NCBI GenBank assembly: GCA_026874595.1
Contig: CM049310.1
Span: 52,032,558 to 52,096,557, forward strand
Length of the DNA stretch: 64,000 nt
Source of the DNA: Sipunculus nudus
Taxonomy: Eukaryota; Annelida; Sipuncula; Golfingiida; Sipunculidae
Direction of reading: 5' to 3'
Of the stretch, positions 33,669-47,820 are shown piece after piece (within the stretch, counting starts at the first letter, position 1; each line of letters begins with the position of its first letter). The notes under the pieces were generated by a model that ran no database searches, was not told the DNA's origin, and saw nothing but the letters and a program-made list of their open reading frames with translations. The position numbers and the translations under genes were made by a program.

Positions 33669-36600
33669 TACATCTGTTCGATCACTGCAAGGGCCTCAAG
33701 GCTACATGGTGAAGTCTTAATAGTAACTCCGATATTTGTGTTAATGTCTTTACGGCACACTTATAAATTTGATTATTTCCAAGCCCCTTCCATATAAAAC
33801 CTGAGAGGCAGACGGCTGCATGAAGACAAACCATTCGTAACTCGTTGTTCTGTTTATCCTGATTTTTTAGACTGAACCGTACCACAGACAAACCAAGAAC
33901 GTATAATTTAAAACATATAACAATTTGTGATGCGTTATTGGAAAACTACTGCAATTTTAGTTTTTCCGCAACGGAACTGTGAAGTTTCATGACAGGACAG
34001 CACAAAAGGTTAAACAGACTTGAATGTTATAGAATGAAATGAAATCGTGCCTGATTTCGGAATACTAATGAAGCTCGCTAAACATGAAGAGTAAAATATC
34101 AGTTTCTTCCATAGATACATGAAAACCTCTTGTTATAAATGTTTCCTCATTTGTTTTTATTTTTTCCTGAGGAATATAAAGCTGCAAGCATCCACCTAAA
34201 AAAAGGCAATGCCCATATTCCATTCTGCCTATGTGCAAGAATATATACAGCTATTAACATCCGTTAGCATTTGTATCACGTATTCTCCAAAGTATTCATG
34301 TCCCGTTTGCAAACAGGTATATTCATCATGTTCATTCTATTAATTTTCGATTTTCTTTCAAATTTCTAGAGAATAACTGGAGGACAATTGTTAATATAAA
34401 TAAGTTTAATAAAGTCATACTTTATGATATAACAGAGAAACCTTAATCACATACTTGAAGAAGTTTAGGGAAATTATGTATTAAACCGCTCGTAAATTAA
34501 ATAACACCTATAACAATTAACATGTGTTGTTCTACGAGTCCATAGAGGAATGGTAGCAGAGAATTATAGTTGCTGTAAATTGGTTTACGGGACAGTCTAG
34601 TCCAAACAGAAGCTATTGCTGTTTAATCATTAATAGTTATAACAAAAAAACCCGAAACCTTGACAAGTCCAAAAAATCACCTGGTGCGCTCTCACACCTT
34701 GGGATTTATATATTGTGCAGTTCGACAATTTTAATTTATTCTTATTAGAAAAGTTACCTTGACACCGCGACCAAAGGATAAGGATTTAATAATAATAATT
34801 AAATCTTGCATAATTACACGCAATAGATTAAATTTGAATAAAATATAGTAGCAACTGTGTTCTTATAATGCTTTGAATATGTAAAATATATATATGTTGT
34901 GCTTTAAAATTCAAGCTGGAATTTGCGATCGCCAAATCTTGCACGACTTATGGCAAGTGAAATTGTCTCTGTCTCAACATAAATAATATAAACTCCAGAC
35001 TAACTGAAAGTTTTGATGTGGAAACTGTTTCTATACATACTATGACAAAATCAGGGAGACGCTATAACCCGATTCTATACGCGTATTTGTAAATTTACAA
35101 TCTATTGGCGGCTCATCACGATGTGATCTTATTACTTATCTATTTTTCAGTAGCTGGAATGCAGGATATTAGGCGGAAAATTCACTAGGAAATTGGAAAT
35201 CCGAGTCAATAAAGCTTCAAAGGTGGTCGCCGATAAAGACGTTGGTTCCACAATTCAGGAGTTTGGAATGATTGTGTGTTGGTTCTTTGTGCCCCAGACG
35301 ACAGCACAAATTGGTTTTTCAAATCTAGTCTGTTTTTGCAATGATTTTTAATTCCCCACTGATATATCAGCACGATTTTGATCATTAAGTTTCTTCCCCT
35401 CTCGAAAGAAGCGAACTGAATTACACTTGAAGGCAAGGAGTTATGACGAAAACCTCCATAACGAAGCAAGTTTTATTAGAAACCACCCTTAGCGTCATGA
35501 TTGGCACCCTTTGATCACCACGAAAAAGGAGACAAAAATGTTATATCTCCAAGCATGGGTGGTCATGCTCACAAGGAAAGAGATACATAAATGTTATATC
35601 TCCGAGCGTTCATATAAAATTAAACATGATGAGAGGGTCACTGGAATATGATCGTGTCATGTGTGGAGACTGCTGACGACATGTAACGTAGCTCTGAGAA
35701 ACAGCTTCAAGTTAGGTTAATGTAATCAATAGTAACAGCCTTATTTTACCCCGGCTTCGTTTCATTGTTTACAATGGTCTTAACAAGAAATAGCATGAGT
35801 CCCAACCGTTACAATATCACGTTTGCATACAGACATGCTATAAAAATAGAAGAGTCCAAGAGGGTTCGCAAGCAGGATGTTTAATTGCACCGCGGAATGA
35901 CTTCCATATGCCAGTTTTTTGTTTTTTTTTTTTGGCCAGACCATATGGATAGTCGATTTCCTGTGACGTAGCTGCACTGACGGGGTTACGCCGCGTCTGT
36001 TTCAGGTGACCCTTGCCCTGATGTAGTGTGATGAAAATTCCGCTCAGACCAATGATAGGTGTCTAAAAGTACACACATAACGTTGGCTCGTGGGATTAAA
36101 ACGGATTAGTTGATAATTTTCTGCTTGACCTTGTTTCGCCGGGATTATCGAGAATATTTATTTCAAGTGCTTAGAGTTACTTCCTTGTGTGAAATTCTGG
36201 ACTGAAGACGTCCCTGTTTCAAAAGTTAAAAAAAATTGTCACGTAGATCAATTGTTATCTTTTATTCAATAGATGTATTAAAGAAACATTCCGGAATTCC
36301 TGTTGCATTAATGCAGCTGTTCATCACTAGATGGCGTTAATGTCTCCCATGTACTTCTGAATGTGAAAATTGTCATATTGACAATTTGTTTATTTTACAT
36401 AGAATTGCTGCTGTTGTCTATATAGATTGTTAAATTTCAAATGTATGTTAAATTTCAAATGTATAGAAGAAAGAGAACGTATAACATATAACAATCTGTT
36501 TCCTTCATCTGTGTTCCTTTTTAATAAAATAAAAATTATTAATTTAAGATAAATTCAATTTCGTCTTTTTATGCAAATTTAATGTTCCTCCTGGATTTTC

Positions 36601-37875
36601 AGCGGTCATCTGTAGAGTTTCTGTACAGATGAAACTTCGATGACCCAGCGGGTGTAGCGTCAGCGGTTGTCCTGAAAATTAGCCCAGTACATAAATCGGT
36701 CGCTCCATATGATGCGGTAGACCATCATAAAGTTGATATGGGGCACAGAGGATTTCCGGCTGTCACCCACCGTGCGCTATTTTACTATTAACCCACATCG
36801 AGTTGTATCATTATGACTCCATTAAGAGGAAACGCGCCGGACCATTTCAAACCAACTTTATCCATTATTAAGAAAACGTACAACGCCCGTCGTGGGTGCC
36901 CACAGGGATAAAAAAAAGGTACATTGCTATTGATCACTGTACCTAACAGTGCCAAAGTACGGCCACTGCATAACAAAAGGCTACAGCATCCAAAAAAGTA
37001 CATGGGGATGCCACACCAATGATATTTGCTATGAAATGTTATCATATTTATAAATATAAATAAAAAAAAAGCAAATGTGATAATTCAAGTGCAGGCTGTC
37101 CTTTCCTTTACTATGACTGCCTGATGCTGCAAGTACGATGACGTTGACGTATTCTATCAAAATGGAAGAGAGAATCTTCCAATACCGCGGAAAGACTTTA
37201 CGGACACAATACTAAGAATTAAAGTAGAAACTAATCTTGCGATAACGACTACAACGTAACCATACAATTTAAGATTAGATTTAAAAATAAAAGATAAAAG
37301 ATTTAAGAAAAGACGGGGGGGGGGGGGAGTTACGTATACGGGGGTATGCCTCTGAGAAAACATACTAATTGTGTGAAAATTAGGCTGCAATACTATCTCT
37401 TGTCTATACTCTCTTCACAGGGTAGTTTCTACGGGATTTTTTTTGTGCACACTCCGGTGCTGTTTTTAGGTATATTGAGCGTGTGACGTTCTACTTCCCA
37501 GGTGTGTACGTCGAAAAAAGGGGATGGCGCCTACTGCAATTCTCCAATGCCTCCCTACAGTACTTAAAACCAGCTTAACTTTTTATACGAGTCTTACGTT
37601 TTAGCTAAATTTCAATAACAATTTTGTATTCATTTTGCATTTATATTCCACAACCATCCGGTTCCGAGGTAAATAGAAATATGAATTTTTTCCAGCTTTC
37701 ATTATTTTTGGGAACACATCGACTCTGAGAATGTTCATTTAAAAAAAATGACCCATATTTTTCCTTTCCCTTAAATATAAAATATATTTGTATGTTTGAT
37801 TTATTTGCATATAATAAGATATAACAGTACTAGACAACATACACCTACATTTGTGAATGGATGAATTGGTCTAAA
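33669..37875. other. AT-rich stretch, no recognised gene
   Basis: Small local duplications only: ATGTTATATCTCC occurs twice about 55 bases apart near 35539 and 35593, and an 18-base unit TAAATTTCAAATGTATGT is tandemly repeated near 36431. A 13-base G tract at 37315-37327 is followed by AGTTAC. Frames of 65-87 codons are not recognised. Confidence 0.45.
37315..37327. repeat. Poly-G tract (13)
   Basis: Thirteen G residues followed by AGTTACGTATACGGGGG. Confidence 0.95.
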
Positions 37876-39801
37876 CATGGCCGGATTTAGGGGGTTGCTG
37901 AGTGGGCTCCACCCATTTAGGGGGCCCCTTAAACAAGTTATTTTTAAAATGTTAAACAAAAACGTTGTCAAACGGCATTCGTGAATAATGACATAAGTAG
38001 AGAGGGATGCCGACTGTCAGTGCCATGTATTTTGGATAACTAAACCTTTAGTACTGAGACCTTATTTGATGTTATATTGTGCAAAATACCTCCTTTTTAA
38101 TTGTTGATTAATAAATGTCGGATATCAATAATAATCGGGAAAATGAAAGGACATCCCGGACGAGCAATTTTGTGATACTCATGCATTTCATTTCCCTGTT
38201 AGCCTAAATTACAAGATAGCCAAAATTATGAGGTAGGTTCATGATACATAATACATGCAGTGAGTCAGGTATTATTCACAAATGTACAATCATTTATGCA
38301 CGAATAACCTGGAAATATGGGCCGATTGAATGAATGCAAAAACTGTTTTGGGAGCTTCTCACGATAGGGACCCCAAGCCCCGAACAAGCCAACATGCCCC
38401 TGATGAAATCATTTAAAGTAATGTGAGGGGCTTTCTTTTTCATTTGAATTCAATGATGTGAATTTTATTAGCCAAATCGTTAATAATGTTAACATTTATA
38501 ATCATATTGGTTGTCAGAGTCTTTACCTGGTGTCACTTGGTTACCAACAATGAATTTGGACAATTCCTGTTTAGCAAAAATCATTGACAGATTGGGTGGT
38601 GATTTCTGTTGTATGTGTCCATGAAGTCACGGTTTTACTTACCCGCCAGATTTTGATGGTCAATGCAGTAATCACTGGCCATAAGGTAATTATCGAAATT
38701 ATATGGCAGTATGGAATTTTTTAGTGGTGGGGGTAAGCGTGTCCCGAAGAAGGGATATAAAACATATAACAAACCAGTTGTTAGAAATATCATTCCAAAG
38801 ACCAAACGTTTGATTTCCATAGTTAATTCACGCAGTATACGGCAACAGAATGGTTCCATCTATTTAAAGAATTCATTTGATTAATTAAAGCTGATCAGAG
38901 CACTGATGTCATTTTGCTGTTATCAAGTCTTTACATGTAGACCTGCATTTAGAGTCTAAGATTATCGGGGAAGGTTAATTATATTTCCAAACTGTTCATT
39001 AGGGTTCAATGTCACTGTAAAATACACTTCTTGGACACCAATGATTGGACCAGGTCATTTCTTATCAATATGTGCGTTCACTGAATTAACTAAACTGATA
39101 AATTTGCCAAGAAAACAATTCGTAAACTTGGCAACTGATAGTGTTATATTACTTATAACATATTCACTACTACATATCATTATGTCGCACACTTGAAGTT
39201 GCCCAATCACCTACCTTCTCATAAAATTATTATGTTATTTCACTGTGTATATATGTGTATATATTAATGATCTAAGGGTAATTTTTGTTGTGAAAAGATC
39301 TTATAAGGGATTTGTAAAGGATGTGTAAACTTTTTTATCAACAACATGTCTGTAAACATAGCAATGTTTACAAATGGGACAATTATGTAACCTTAGGTGG
39401 TAGGTTGCATATATGAGGAGGTAGAAAGGTAACTTCTTGCAAAACGCCATTTGCAAAGCTCTGGCTCATCGAACTTGCTGCCAGATGCCCTTATTGAAAT
39501 TGTTTTGTTTATTTTGGCGGGCCCCCAATTATTATAAACACGTTAATATAGACAAAACAAGCCTATGCACGCTGATTTCCACGTTTCTGGCCTGTTTTTA
39601 AGAAAGCTCCAAGGGATTACCTTTAGTTAATAAAGGTCAGATAGGTAATTGGACACTTTAAATCTCAATGAAAGTGAACACAATTACTGCCCGGCTCAAG
39701 AGAATTCCACTTTTTTAACTTGAACACACCTTATCAAACGGATGAAACGGCCCCTGCTCGAAGAACAGCCAGTAGCCCCATGAGTCCTTGATCCGCCCCT
39801 G
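37876..39801 (+). mobile_element. Non-autonomous hAT-like element with imperfect ends (copy B)
   Basis: The left end is CATGGCCGGATTTAGGGGG and the right end, reversed, CAGGGGCGGATCAAGGACTC; about 12 of the first 16 positions agree. The flanking octamers GGTCTAAA (37868-37875) and GGACTAAA (39802-39809) agree at 7 of 8 positions, as expected for an aged hAT target duplication. No transposase frame lies within; the longest is 74 codons on minus at 38635-38859, unrecognised. The right part (about 39290-39660) recurs on the minus strand at 1-165 and on plus at about 51420-51720. Length 1926 bases. The class is inferred from end sequence and duplication size. Confidence 0.65.
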
Positions 39802-40748
39802 GGACTAAAAGACGCAGGGGGAAGGCAATTTAGACCCAAAGGCATAAGAGGGGTGACGGATTATTTCTAGGGCCTTGTTCACCGGCAAATGCCAAGTTAG
39901 TTTAGACCAAGGACCAGACAGAGCAGGAAAACACATTTCACCCTTTAGCACCGTCAGAAATGTTGCCGTTATATCTTTATGGGTAATGATCAACAACTTA
40001 ATGCCAGGGAAGGTCAGATGAGGTCAATGCGGTGGAATACCAAGAGCAGAACCCGCAAATTGGACATGACAGAAACACTGGGCAAGTCCTGGTATAATCA
40101 CCTAGCGACAAACCCGATCACTGGCAAAATCCTTGCTACTATTACAGGCTGTCAGGGGATCTTGATCTAGTTTACTAGGCTCTGAGCTTACTTATCCTGG
40201 CGTTTCTGACCAAGAACACAGAACTACAGCACACTACTATAACGTCACTTCCCCATGCCGACCTTACCATTGTTCCTTTTCCCATGGTTGCATAAGAAAT
40301 ATCAGAATCAATTGCTCTGCTAAATTTAAGATTTCCATTAATCTCAGGCATGTACGTCTACAAGACTGCCACTGCAAAACAGATTACATGCCATCCGGGA
40401 AAGATATATCTATAGGGAATGAAAAACAGAGATTATTTGTGCTGACTGGTGATTATAATCTGCATTGTCTCGATGTTAATTTGAACATTTAATCCAGATA
40501 CGTAATATCCCGGGTGAAAAACTCAAGAGCAGCAAAAGTTATTACGAAGACACACACGAAAGAAATCATGTCTGTCCGTATAAATAAAGTTAGAACGTAC
40601 CCAAGCTGAAGATAATACATTTATTTAGAATCACAGTCAGATGAAACAGTCACACAGGTTCTGCAAGTCATAGGCAAGAGTGTGTTACTCTAATGCCAGA
40701 TTAAAAAACAAACTCATATTACACCAACTAAATCTGTATATATCTACA

Positions 40749-40773
40749 ATTATTATTATTATTATTATTATTA
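40749..40773. repeat. (ATT)n microsatellite
   Basis: About eight ATT units. Confidence 0.92.
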
Positions 40774-43737
40774 TATTTGTTTTTAAAGCCATAAGACCTG
40801 GAAAAAAATAGTCATTACCCAGCTTCAACCACAATCGTATTAAATTTTAAAAGAACCTTTAAGGGTCTCTGAAAGAAAGGCCAACAGAGTAAGCAAACGT
40901 GTAATCTCAAATTAATCTCAGTCTTTTACCTTATGCAAGAAAGTTGTAAAATGAATGAAAGACTCCATAATTTAGTACCTTTCACATACGTGTCAGCATT
41001 GGTTCTTAGGGACCCTTTGCACTTTCTTTTATTTTTCTATAACTGGAACGGACAAGGTTTGTGTATATGGATAAAAAGCAGTTTCGTGACTATTATTGCT
41101 CTTTTGAGAATGGAAAAAACCCTTGTTGGTGGCGTGGCAAAAATGACCTAGAGAACTTACCTTTACCTAGATAAATACGTGTGCAACATTTGGTGAAATT
41201 CCTAAAAGCATCACGCTGAATAATGGTAAATGTTGTCTTAAGATGAGCCACACTTCAGTCCACATTGTGTCTTTATTAGTTGGCTCGGATGATGTTCTAA
41301 AATTTGTACATCGTGACATGAATATATGTTAGGATAAAGACATTCTTTCCTAATAGACTGGTGAAACCATGGCCACAGTCCCACAAAAACATAGTTTTAC
41401 AACTGACACACGTTGGTACCTATAATTGACGTCCTATTTCCCCCCTTATACAAGGACGTTAGGTTTTGTCTATTTGAACTACCGGAAGTCAGCTTGCAAC
41501 AGGGTTGGGTTTGTGTGGTGCAGAAGTCACTGAATATATTATTGTATTTAAGGGGATTTTGAAAAAAAAGTAATGGGAAAAATAAACATGAACAGATCCA
41601 GAAGGATCGCCAGTAAACGAAACCCTATTGTCAGAAGAAAGACGAGGATGACTTAAGAAGAATTGAATCTGAGTCAGGTCACGACAGCCATTCCCCAAGA
41701 GGACGGAAAATCACGTTTGTGTGTAACTGAGGTTGGTTGCAAATGGTTACTTTTTGTTGGGGAAACTCTCTGTATAACGGTCCTTAAAGCACTGTCAGTG
41801 GAATGGTTATGATTCCTGAAACGTGATATGAATTTGTCACAAAAGCTCTAATATTTCGTAATATGCTGGTTAGTGCAGGTGTTCATTTTTATACGATTAC
41901 ACTATGCTTGCTCATTCACTGTCGTATTATACTGTTTACGGGAAGTGATTAATTGATTTTTTTTTCTGATCGAATACATAAGCTTTGTGTCGACTCAGCT
42001 GATAATTCTCGACTTAACTCAGATATTCTAGATAACATATATATATCAAATACTCTCTGTTCTTTATCAACACAAAGAGACTGATTATAATTGTTATTAT
42101 TCATTTATTGTATTCTAAATTTATATGAAAGTCACTACATATCTCCAATAATTGAGATTACATGCCCTCTCGAATTATATAATCGGGTTAAGGTGTTATT
42201 ATTGTTACAAACTGGTTTCTGAAATGAATTTAAGTAACTATGGGATGGAGATCTTAGAAATCCATGAAATCCAGTCAAATACTTAGACATATAAAAAATC
42301 TATCAGAAGAACCAGTGCATGGAAGAGTATTGGATCTGCAACATCTATTAATCTCCTCAATATAACATCATCTATATTACAATTCTATCATGCATACAGA
42401 CAAAGGGAACTGATATTATCTCAGGAATGCAGAACAAATAAATACACCGACATATGTGATTTCCCCCGTCCTTGTTATGCTCGATTTATCTTCCGCGGAC
42501 AGAACCTTATTTCGTGACAAGAAGAATACTTAGAAACACCTGCACGGGTCTCCTTTGATAACCTGTCTTCAAAGACTCATCCATAACATTGAAGCAGGAA
42601 ACCCAGTTTTATACCAAATTGAGAGCCATAGGAACAACGATGTCAGTATGAGATATTGTTACCCTAATAGAGAATAATACTGTGATTTTTACCCTGCGGT
42701 GCATGGCCTGTTAGACTGAAGTGAAATTTTCTTGATTTTATGTCAGATGACCTTTAATGATGAAAAACGTGTACCTCGGCTGCAGTCTTATTATTCAAAG
42801 TTGCCGTGCCAGATAGAACTTTTTCCCCGGTTTCAAAAGCACAATAGGCCGTCAAAGTAATCACCAACTTCTGTATCTTTTCCTAGTCGCATTAATGATT
42901 AAAACTGAAAACCGATAAGATCCTACCATTGGGTAATAGGAAAAACTAAAGGATAAAGGTGGATGATGAACTGCATCGCGTCAGCAGCATTTAGGATTTA
43001 GAATAAAATATTTCAAGAGAAAAAGCTTTTGAAACTGAAAGGCGGTCAGATGCGCTGAACGACTCGAAGTAATTAATTACACGTTAGAAAGTGCTTCCTA
43101 CCACCAACAATCACAAACTTAACCATTTCATTGTCACCAGAAGGCAATTTGAACGACTTGTGTATTTGTCATAGGCATCATTACGACATTCCATTGAGGT
43201 GTGACTTTATTATAAAATATAAAACAATTTCTTTCAATTAACAATTCATGATTTTACTAAAAAGAATGCAAAGAATTTAAAATTAAAACAAGCCAGAAAT
43301 CGCAAATCTTTTTTTAAAAGTTAGACATACATGTTGAGTTTTAGGAGCAGCTTGATTCAATCCTAAGGTTGATATAATGACTATATCGTATACGTTTTGT
43401 GTAATTCAATATTTCAAGAAATTGATATATCTCAACGAAACAAGTTAACAGACAAAACATACCTTGCATTTATACTTACCTTGCATAGGAAGCTTTAAAA
43501 TCTATGAAATAGGACCATATAAATCTGTTGATGAGTTTACACATTGTTAAACCTCAATTAAACCTCCATTCTCGATTCCTCGAAGAATTCACAAGAAGAA
43601 GGATAACAGAGGATGATTGGTTCTTTACTCGGCAAGACAGAGTATGCCATATGAGACTTTTTTTGTATAAGTATTTCTATCAAACAGACAGTTGACTATT
43701 GTTTGCCTGTCACCCTTATTAACTTCGAATAGCATCG

Positions 43738-43741
<4 letters not shown>

Positions 43742-43782
<41 letters not shown>
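43742..43782. repeat. (TA)n microsatellite
   Basis: TA tract of about 41 bases. Confidence 0.95.
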
Positions 43783-43784
<2 letters not shown>

Positions 43785-44283
43785 AATTAAAAAAAATAAG
43801 TATATAATTAAAGTAATAGCAAAACATTTATGTAAAGCCCAATGGTACTAACCACCTAATCGAAAGAGATATAAATTTTACACAAGTCATTATATATACA
43901 TAAAAAAGCAGTTGTGTCCTAAGAACGCGGTAGTATTTTCAAAAGACACAGACTATACTTAATTACTAAGCTTAGGTAGACCTTGGTTCTTTTTTCTAAA
44001 GCAGATAAACAAAGAATTTACTTTTGCATATAAAACAGACAATAAAAGGAAGCATAGCTATCTTAACAGTCAGTGATAGCGAGTTTGTGTAAAATATACC
44101 TACCGACTCCGCGTTAGGTTAACAAAAACATATGCAAGTAATCTACGAGGGTTTTGCAGGTATTTGTTTGCAGCCACACCCGTCTTCGTTATTTTCTACC
44201 AGTCCTTTGCTTCATGGTTTCTGATATTGTAATATTTATAAAACGGCTGATTTGGAATTATATTAAAATTATATTATACGACA

Positions 44284-44560
44284 GGTATTGGGCTACTTGC
44301 TCATCAGGCCGGAGCCTATCCCGGTTTCTGCACCATGAAGCGACTTAAGAGTTAAACTCCTCTTCGATTGGATGCTGGTCCATCGACCGTTGGTATTATT
44401 AATGGTACAAATTTCTACTGCTGGATGGACAGAGGCACACTTGCGTTTGGGACCTTACCCAAGGGTCTTAGCACGGTTGGATCTGGCCGGGATTCGAACT
44501 CACTCCCTCTCGTTCATGAGTCCGGTACCTTACCCATTACACCAACGCCCCCACGGGCTC
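44284..44560 (-). mobile_element. tRNA-derived SINE, reverse orientation (second family)
   Basis: On the minus strand it begins near 44555 with GGGGGCGTTGGTGTAATGGG (A-box region, TTGGTGTAATGG). It then reaches GAGTTCGAATCCC (rc of 44489-44501), a strong B-box with one change. The body continues through a TTGGGTAAGGTCCC-type block and the rc of GGATGCTGGTCCATCG, ending near the rc of CTTGCTCATCAGGCCGGAGC. A block resembling CTTGCCCAAGG downstream of the tRNA head is common to several marine-animal SINE families; I cannot name the family securely. Two overlapping 74- and 81-codon plus frames are shadows. Confidence 0.75.
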
Positions 44561-47549
44561 CTACTTCAATGCAAACTTGCTATTCACAATAGAAAAAAAG
44601 GGCCTTTATTAATTTGATAATGAAAAATGCGTATTAAGAAACCAATGCAAGTAAATTGTTTACAAAAAAACAACTAAGTATTACGGACCTGGGATTATAC
44701 TGGTAGCGATTAAACCGATAAACAGTTATTCGGTATTTAGCAATTAATCAGCCCATTAAATTATGGCGTGTTTTATTATGAACTGGACAAGACGGTTCTC
44801 TAAATATCCTCTTTAAAACAGGAAATATTTCGTTTTGAAAAACAACCGAAATTATAAGGTTCTTGATTAATACATGGAATTATTGCGTACTTAATGTGTG
44901 TTACCGAAATCGGAGTCCTTTTGACTAAAGTGTATCGATTTTGTTAATTAAACTCATAAACATAATAAGTTTAGTCAATGCCACTTCACGGCTATGAAGG
45001 TTAATGCGACTACATTTCTTATTTCTCAGAAAGATCCATAAATGTTCAAGCTCCTGACGGCAAGCTTTCTCTGATTTGATTAATCTCAATGTTTAATTAA
45101 AGGGGCACCATTATGTTAAGCAGCAGGGAAAACCCTTAGTGCTCTTAGTTGTACAATGCATCAGATTTTTTTTCAGAGTAACAAATATAAAATACCATTC
45201 AAACTTAAATATACTGAATTAAAATGGCCTTGTATATCGTTATTTGATATTTTCTGTAAGGTTTATATTGTGGTCAAACTGGCACAGATCTTATTGTTAT
45301 TCAAACCATTATGAGGGAAAATATATTCCTTTTTATAGTTTTTTATTGTATTCGTCGTGGTAATAAAATGATACAGCCATTGAGCTCCGGGAATTCGTGA
45401 TCTCTCCAGGTTTACGTAAACTAATCAATAATTTGTTTATAAGCATCTCCTCATGAAAAGACTAGTGTCACAAAGTACAGCCGTGAATTCCCAATTCGGT
45501 GAGCATTTTATGTTTACCGAGAGGGCATGCCTGGAGTCGTGACGCCAGTCATACAGAAAACTACACTGAAATGATATCCCGTCTTATTACAAGGAAGAAC
45601 TCGGCCGTTTTTCAAACTATTAGGCTACTAATGAAGAAATAACACTAAACAATAAATGTAAATGTACAAACAAAAGCGTAAGTCTCACAATAAATGCCGT
45701 CTTTTCCTGCGACATGCACGACTAAGCAGTCAATCACATTACGTGGAAGTTATGCTTATATGCTGTCAGAAGTTCACTTAACATGCAGGCAGATATTCAA
45801 ATATCCTTAGTTAATATGGAATCTTGTTTATCCACTGTGGGTTTTGTTAGAAAGTATACACAAAACACGGTTTGTCCGTTTTATGTAAGCGATAACATAC
45901 TTGTAGGCATTTCGTTATCGAGATTTTAGTGAGACTTCGAATATTACAAGTGCTGTCACTCGTATACCTCTTTAAAAAAAATAGATTGTTAACATAAGAG
46001 AGAGATAAAACTGAAGCTTCACATTATGTAACTAAAATTTCTGGCATTATAGATACAATAGCATCCCCAGACCTTAGTAAGCCTTCCCTTTAGAAAGGTT
46101 GTGTCATGTTATAGAGATGTATTCACATATTTACTGCAACAAATCTTGCTGGACGGGTTGATGAAGGTATCAATGATCAATAGGCACGCGGAATTTCAAA
46201 TCAATTCTGCAGCCCATCTAGAAAATCAAATCAAACTCCGTGTCGAACTTTATTTACGTTAACAATTCAAGTTTCGTCTGGTTCAACAAGACGCACAACA
46301 TTTAAGATCAATCCCTGGCACGATCTCCAGGAATCGGAATGACAGAACTCCGTAAACTGAGACGTATGTGGGCTCACAGGTCATATGCATCTAAAACAGA
46401 TTTATGGGCTTCAGGCAATTTGTGAAGAATGTATTTCTCTGATAATTTTTTTCTAATGATCAATATATCTGGAAACAATATATGGTTATGCTAAAGTTCA
46501 AATCCGTATATTATTTTGTGTCATCCTACCGGTCTTGCTTAAACGTACAATTAAACATGTACAGAAAGAAAAAAAATACAAACCCGATACTGCCAATCAA
46601 GGGTACGCCGCGGTTGTACAACATTTTGTCCTTTGTTTCACTTTTACTCAAAATAATTAAACATGAGGTCATGGTCAATATCCTATATTATTTTTAATCT
46701 TACTGCTCATATTTTGAGCCGTTTATGTTGATTAACTGTGGAAGTCCTGGTGATGGTATGTTCGACACATGGTTATAACAATGAAAAGGTTACTGATCTG
46801 TCATTGATTTTGGTTATTCAGTTAAACATCCAATGTATTTGTTGGCTTACTTATGGCATAAGCTATCTATGTGTCTTTATTTTGCTCTAAGCGATAGTTC
46901 CCTACGATAACAGTCACAAAACGGCTAAAATATAGAACGTAAGGACTCATGCATGAGCCATATTTGACTAAACATTAAAATCATGAGCGTTTCAAAATCA
47001 ATATTAACCTTCTCGCTAAATATCCTACTCTAGATTATATGTTTAGATAAACTCACATATGAACGACACCGTCCTAAATACCCCGCTCAGCTGCATATGT
47101 AGGGGTAATCTGGAACTTAGAAAAATATGTGCTTAAATCCGATTAACAGCGCCGGATTTTCGTTTTGCGATGGTTTTAATTATTCCCAATTTCACCTATA
47201 CAACCTTATCTTTCAGAAAGATCACACCATTTCATTCCTCCCATAAGCTCCCCCATTTTAAAATATTCATCCTCCCCTACTGTTTGCCCTCAATCAGGAC
47301 CTCCACACCGCAGTGATAATTATCTTGAGAAAATGACAGGTGCGTTTGGGACCTGGTGTCATTGAGGCTCAGTTTGTAAGGATATAGCCTTGAGCCGATA
47401 CATCTTTCAGTCTAGACCCAATTACATATTGATAGGCATCTATTTACTTCAGTGCGGTGACCTCAACGGAAAAATGCCCTCAGGAGTTTATTGACGGACA
47501 TCATCCGCATGGATAAGGAGCCTCCAGGCATGCGCAGTCACAAACTCCA
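44561..47549. other. AT-rich stretch, no recognised feature
   Basis: One 71-codon plus frame (46482-46697), unrecognised. An isolated AGGGGTAATCTGGAAC at about 47100 recalls the repeat motif at 6.7 and 33.6 kb. Confidence 0.4.
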
Positions 47550-47820
47550 AGGATACTAAACTTAGAAACTCGACCCTCCTTTCTCTAGGCTATGACTCAA
47601 AAATCAAATCGTCCTTCCTATATGGTTGTATAAGAAATCATCTCGTCCTTCCAATATAGTTAACTCCGAAACCAAAGCAACTGTCGTACAAGGTCAACTA
47701 AAAATAAATTCGTCTATCACATATATGGTTAACTCAGAAATCAAAGGGTCCTTCCAAACTGTAAAACTCAAAAGTTAAATCGTCCTTCGTTTATGGTTAA
47801 CTTAGAAATTGTGTTGTCAC
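47550..47820 (+). repeat. 34-bp minisatellite, block 1 (degenerate)
   Basis: About seven diverged units built on TCGTCCTTCCTATATGG followed by TTAACTCAGAAATC. Spacing varies by small indels around 34 bases. The block decays into unrelated sequence after 47820. Confidence 0.85.

Larger units (their letters stand above)
39810..44280. other. AT-rich stretch, no recognised gene
   Basis: Contains (ATT)n at 40749-40773 and (TA)n at 43742-43782. Frames at 39979-40170, 40933-41151 and 41489-41698 (63-72 codons) show no recognised domain. Nothing else supported. Confidence 0.45.

Noticed and set aside
46482-46520. GTTCAAATCC, a B-box-like word
   Set aside because: No A-box partner; AT-rich surroundings make it likely chance.
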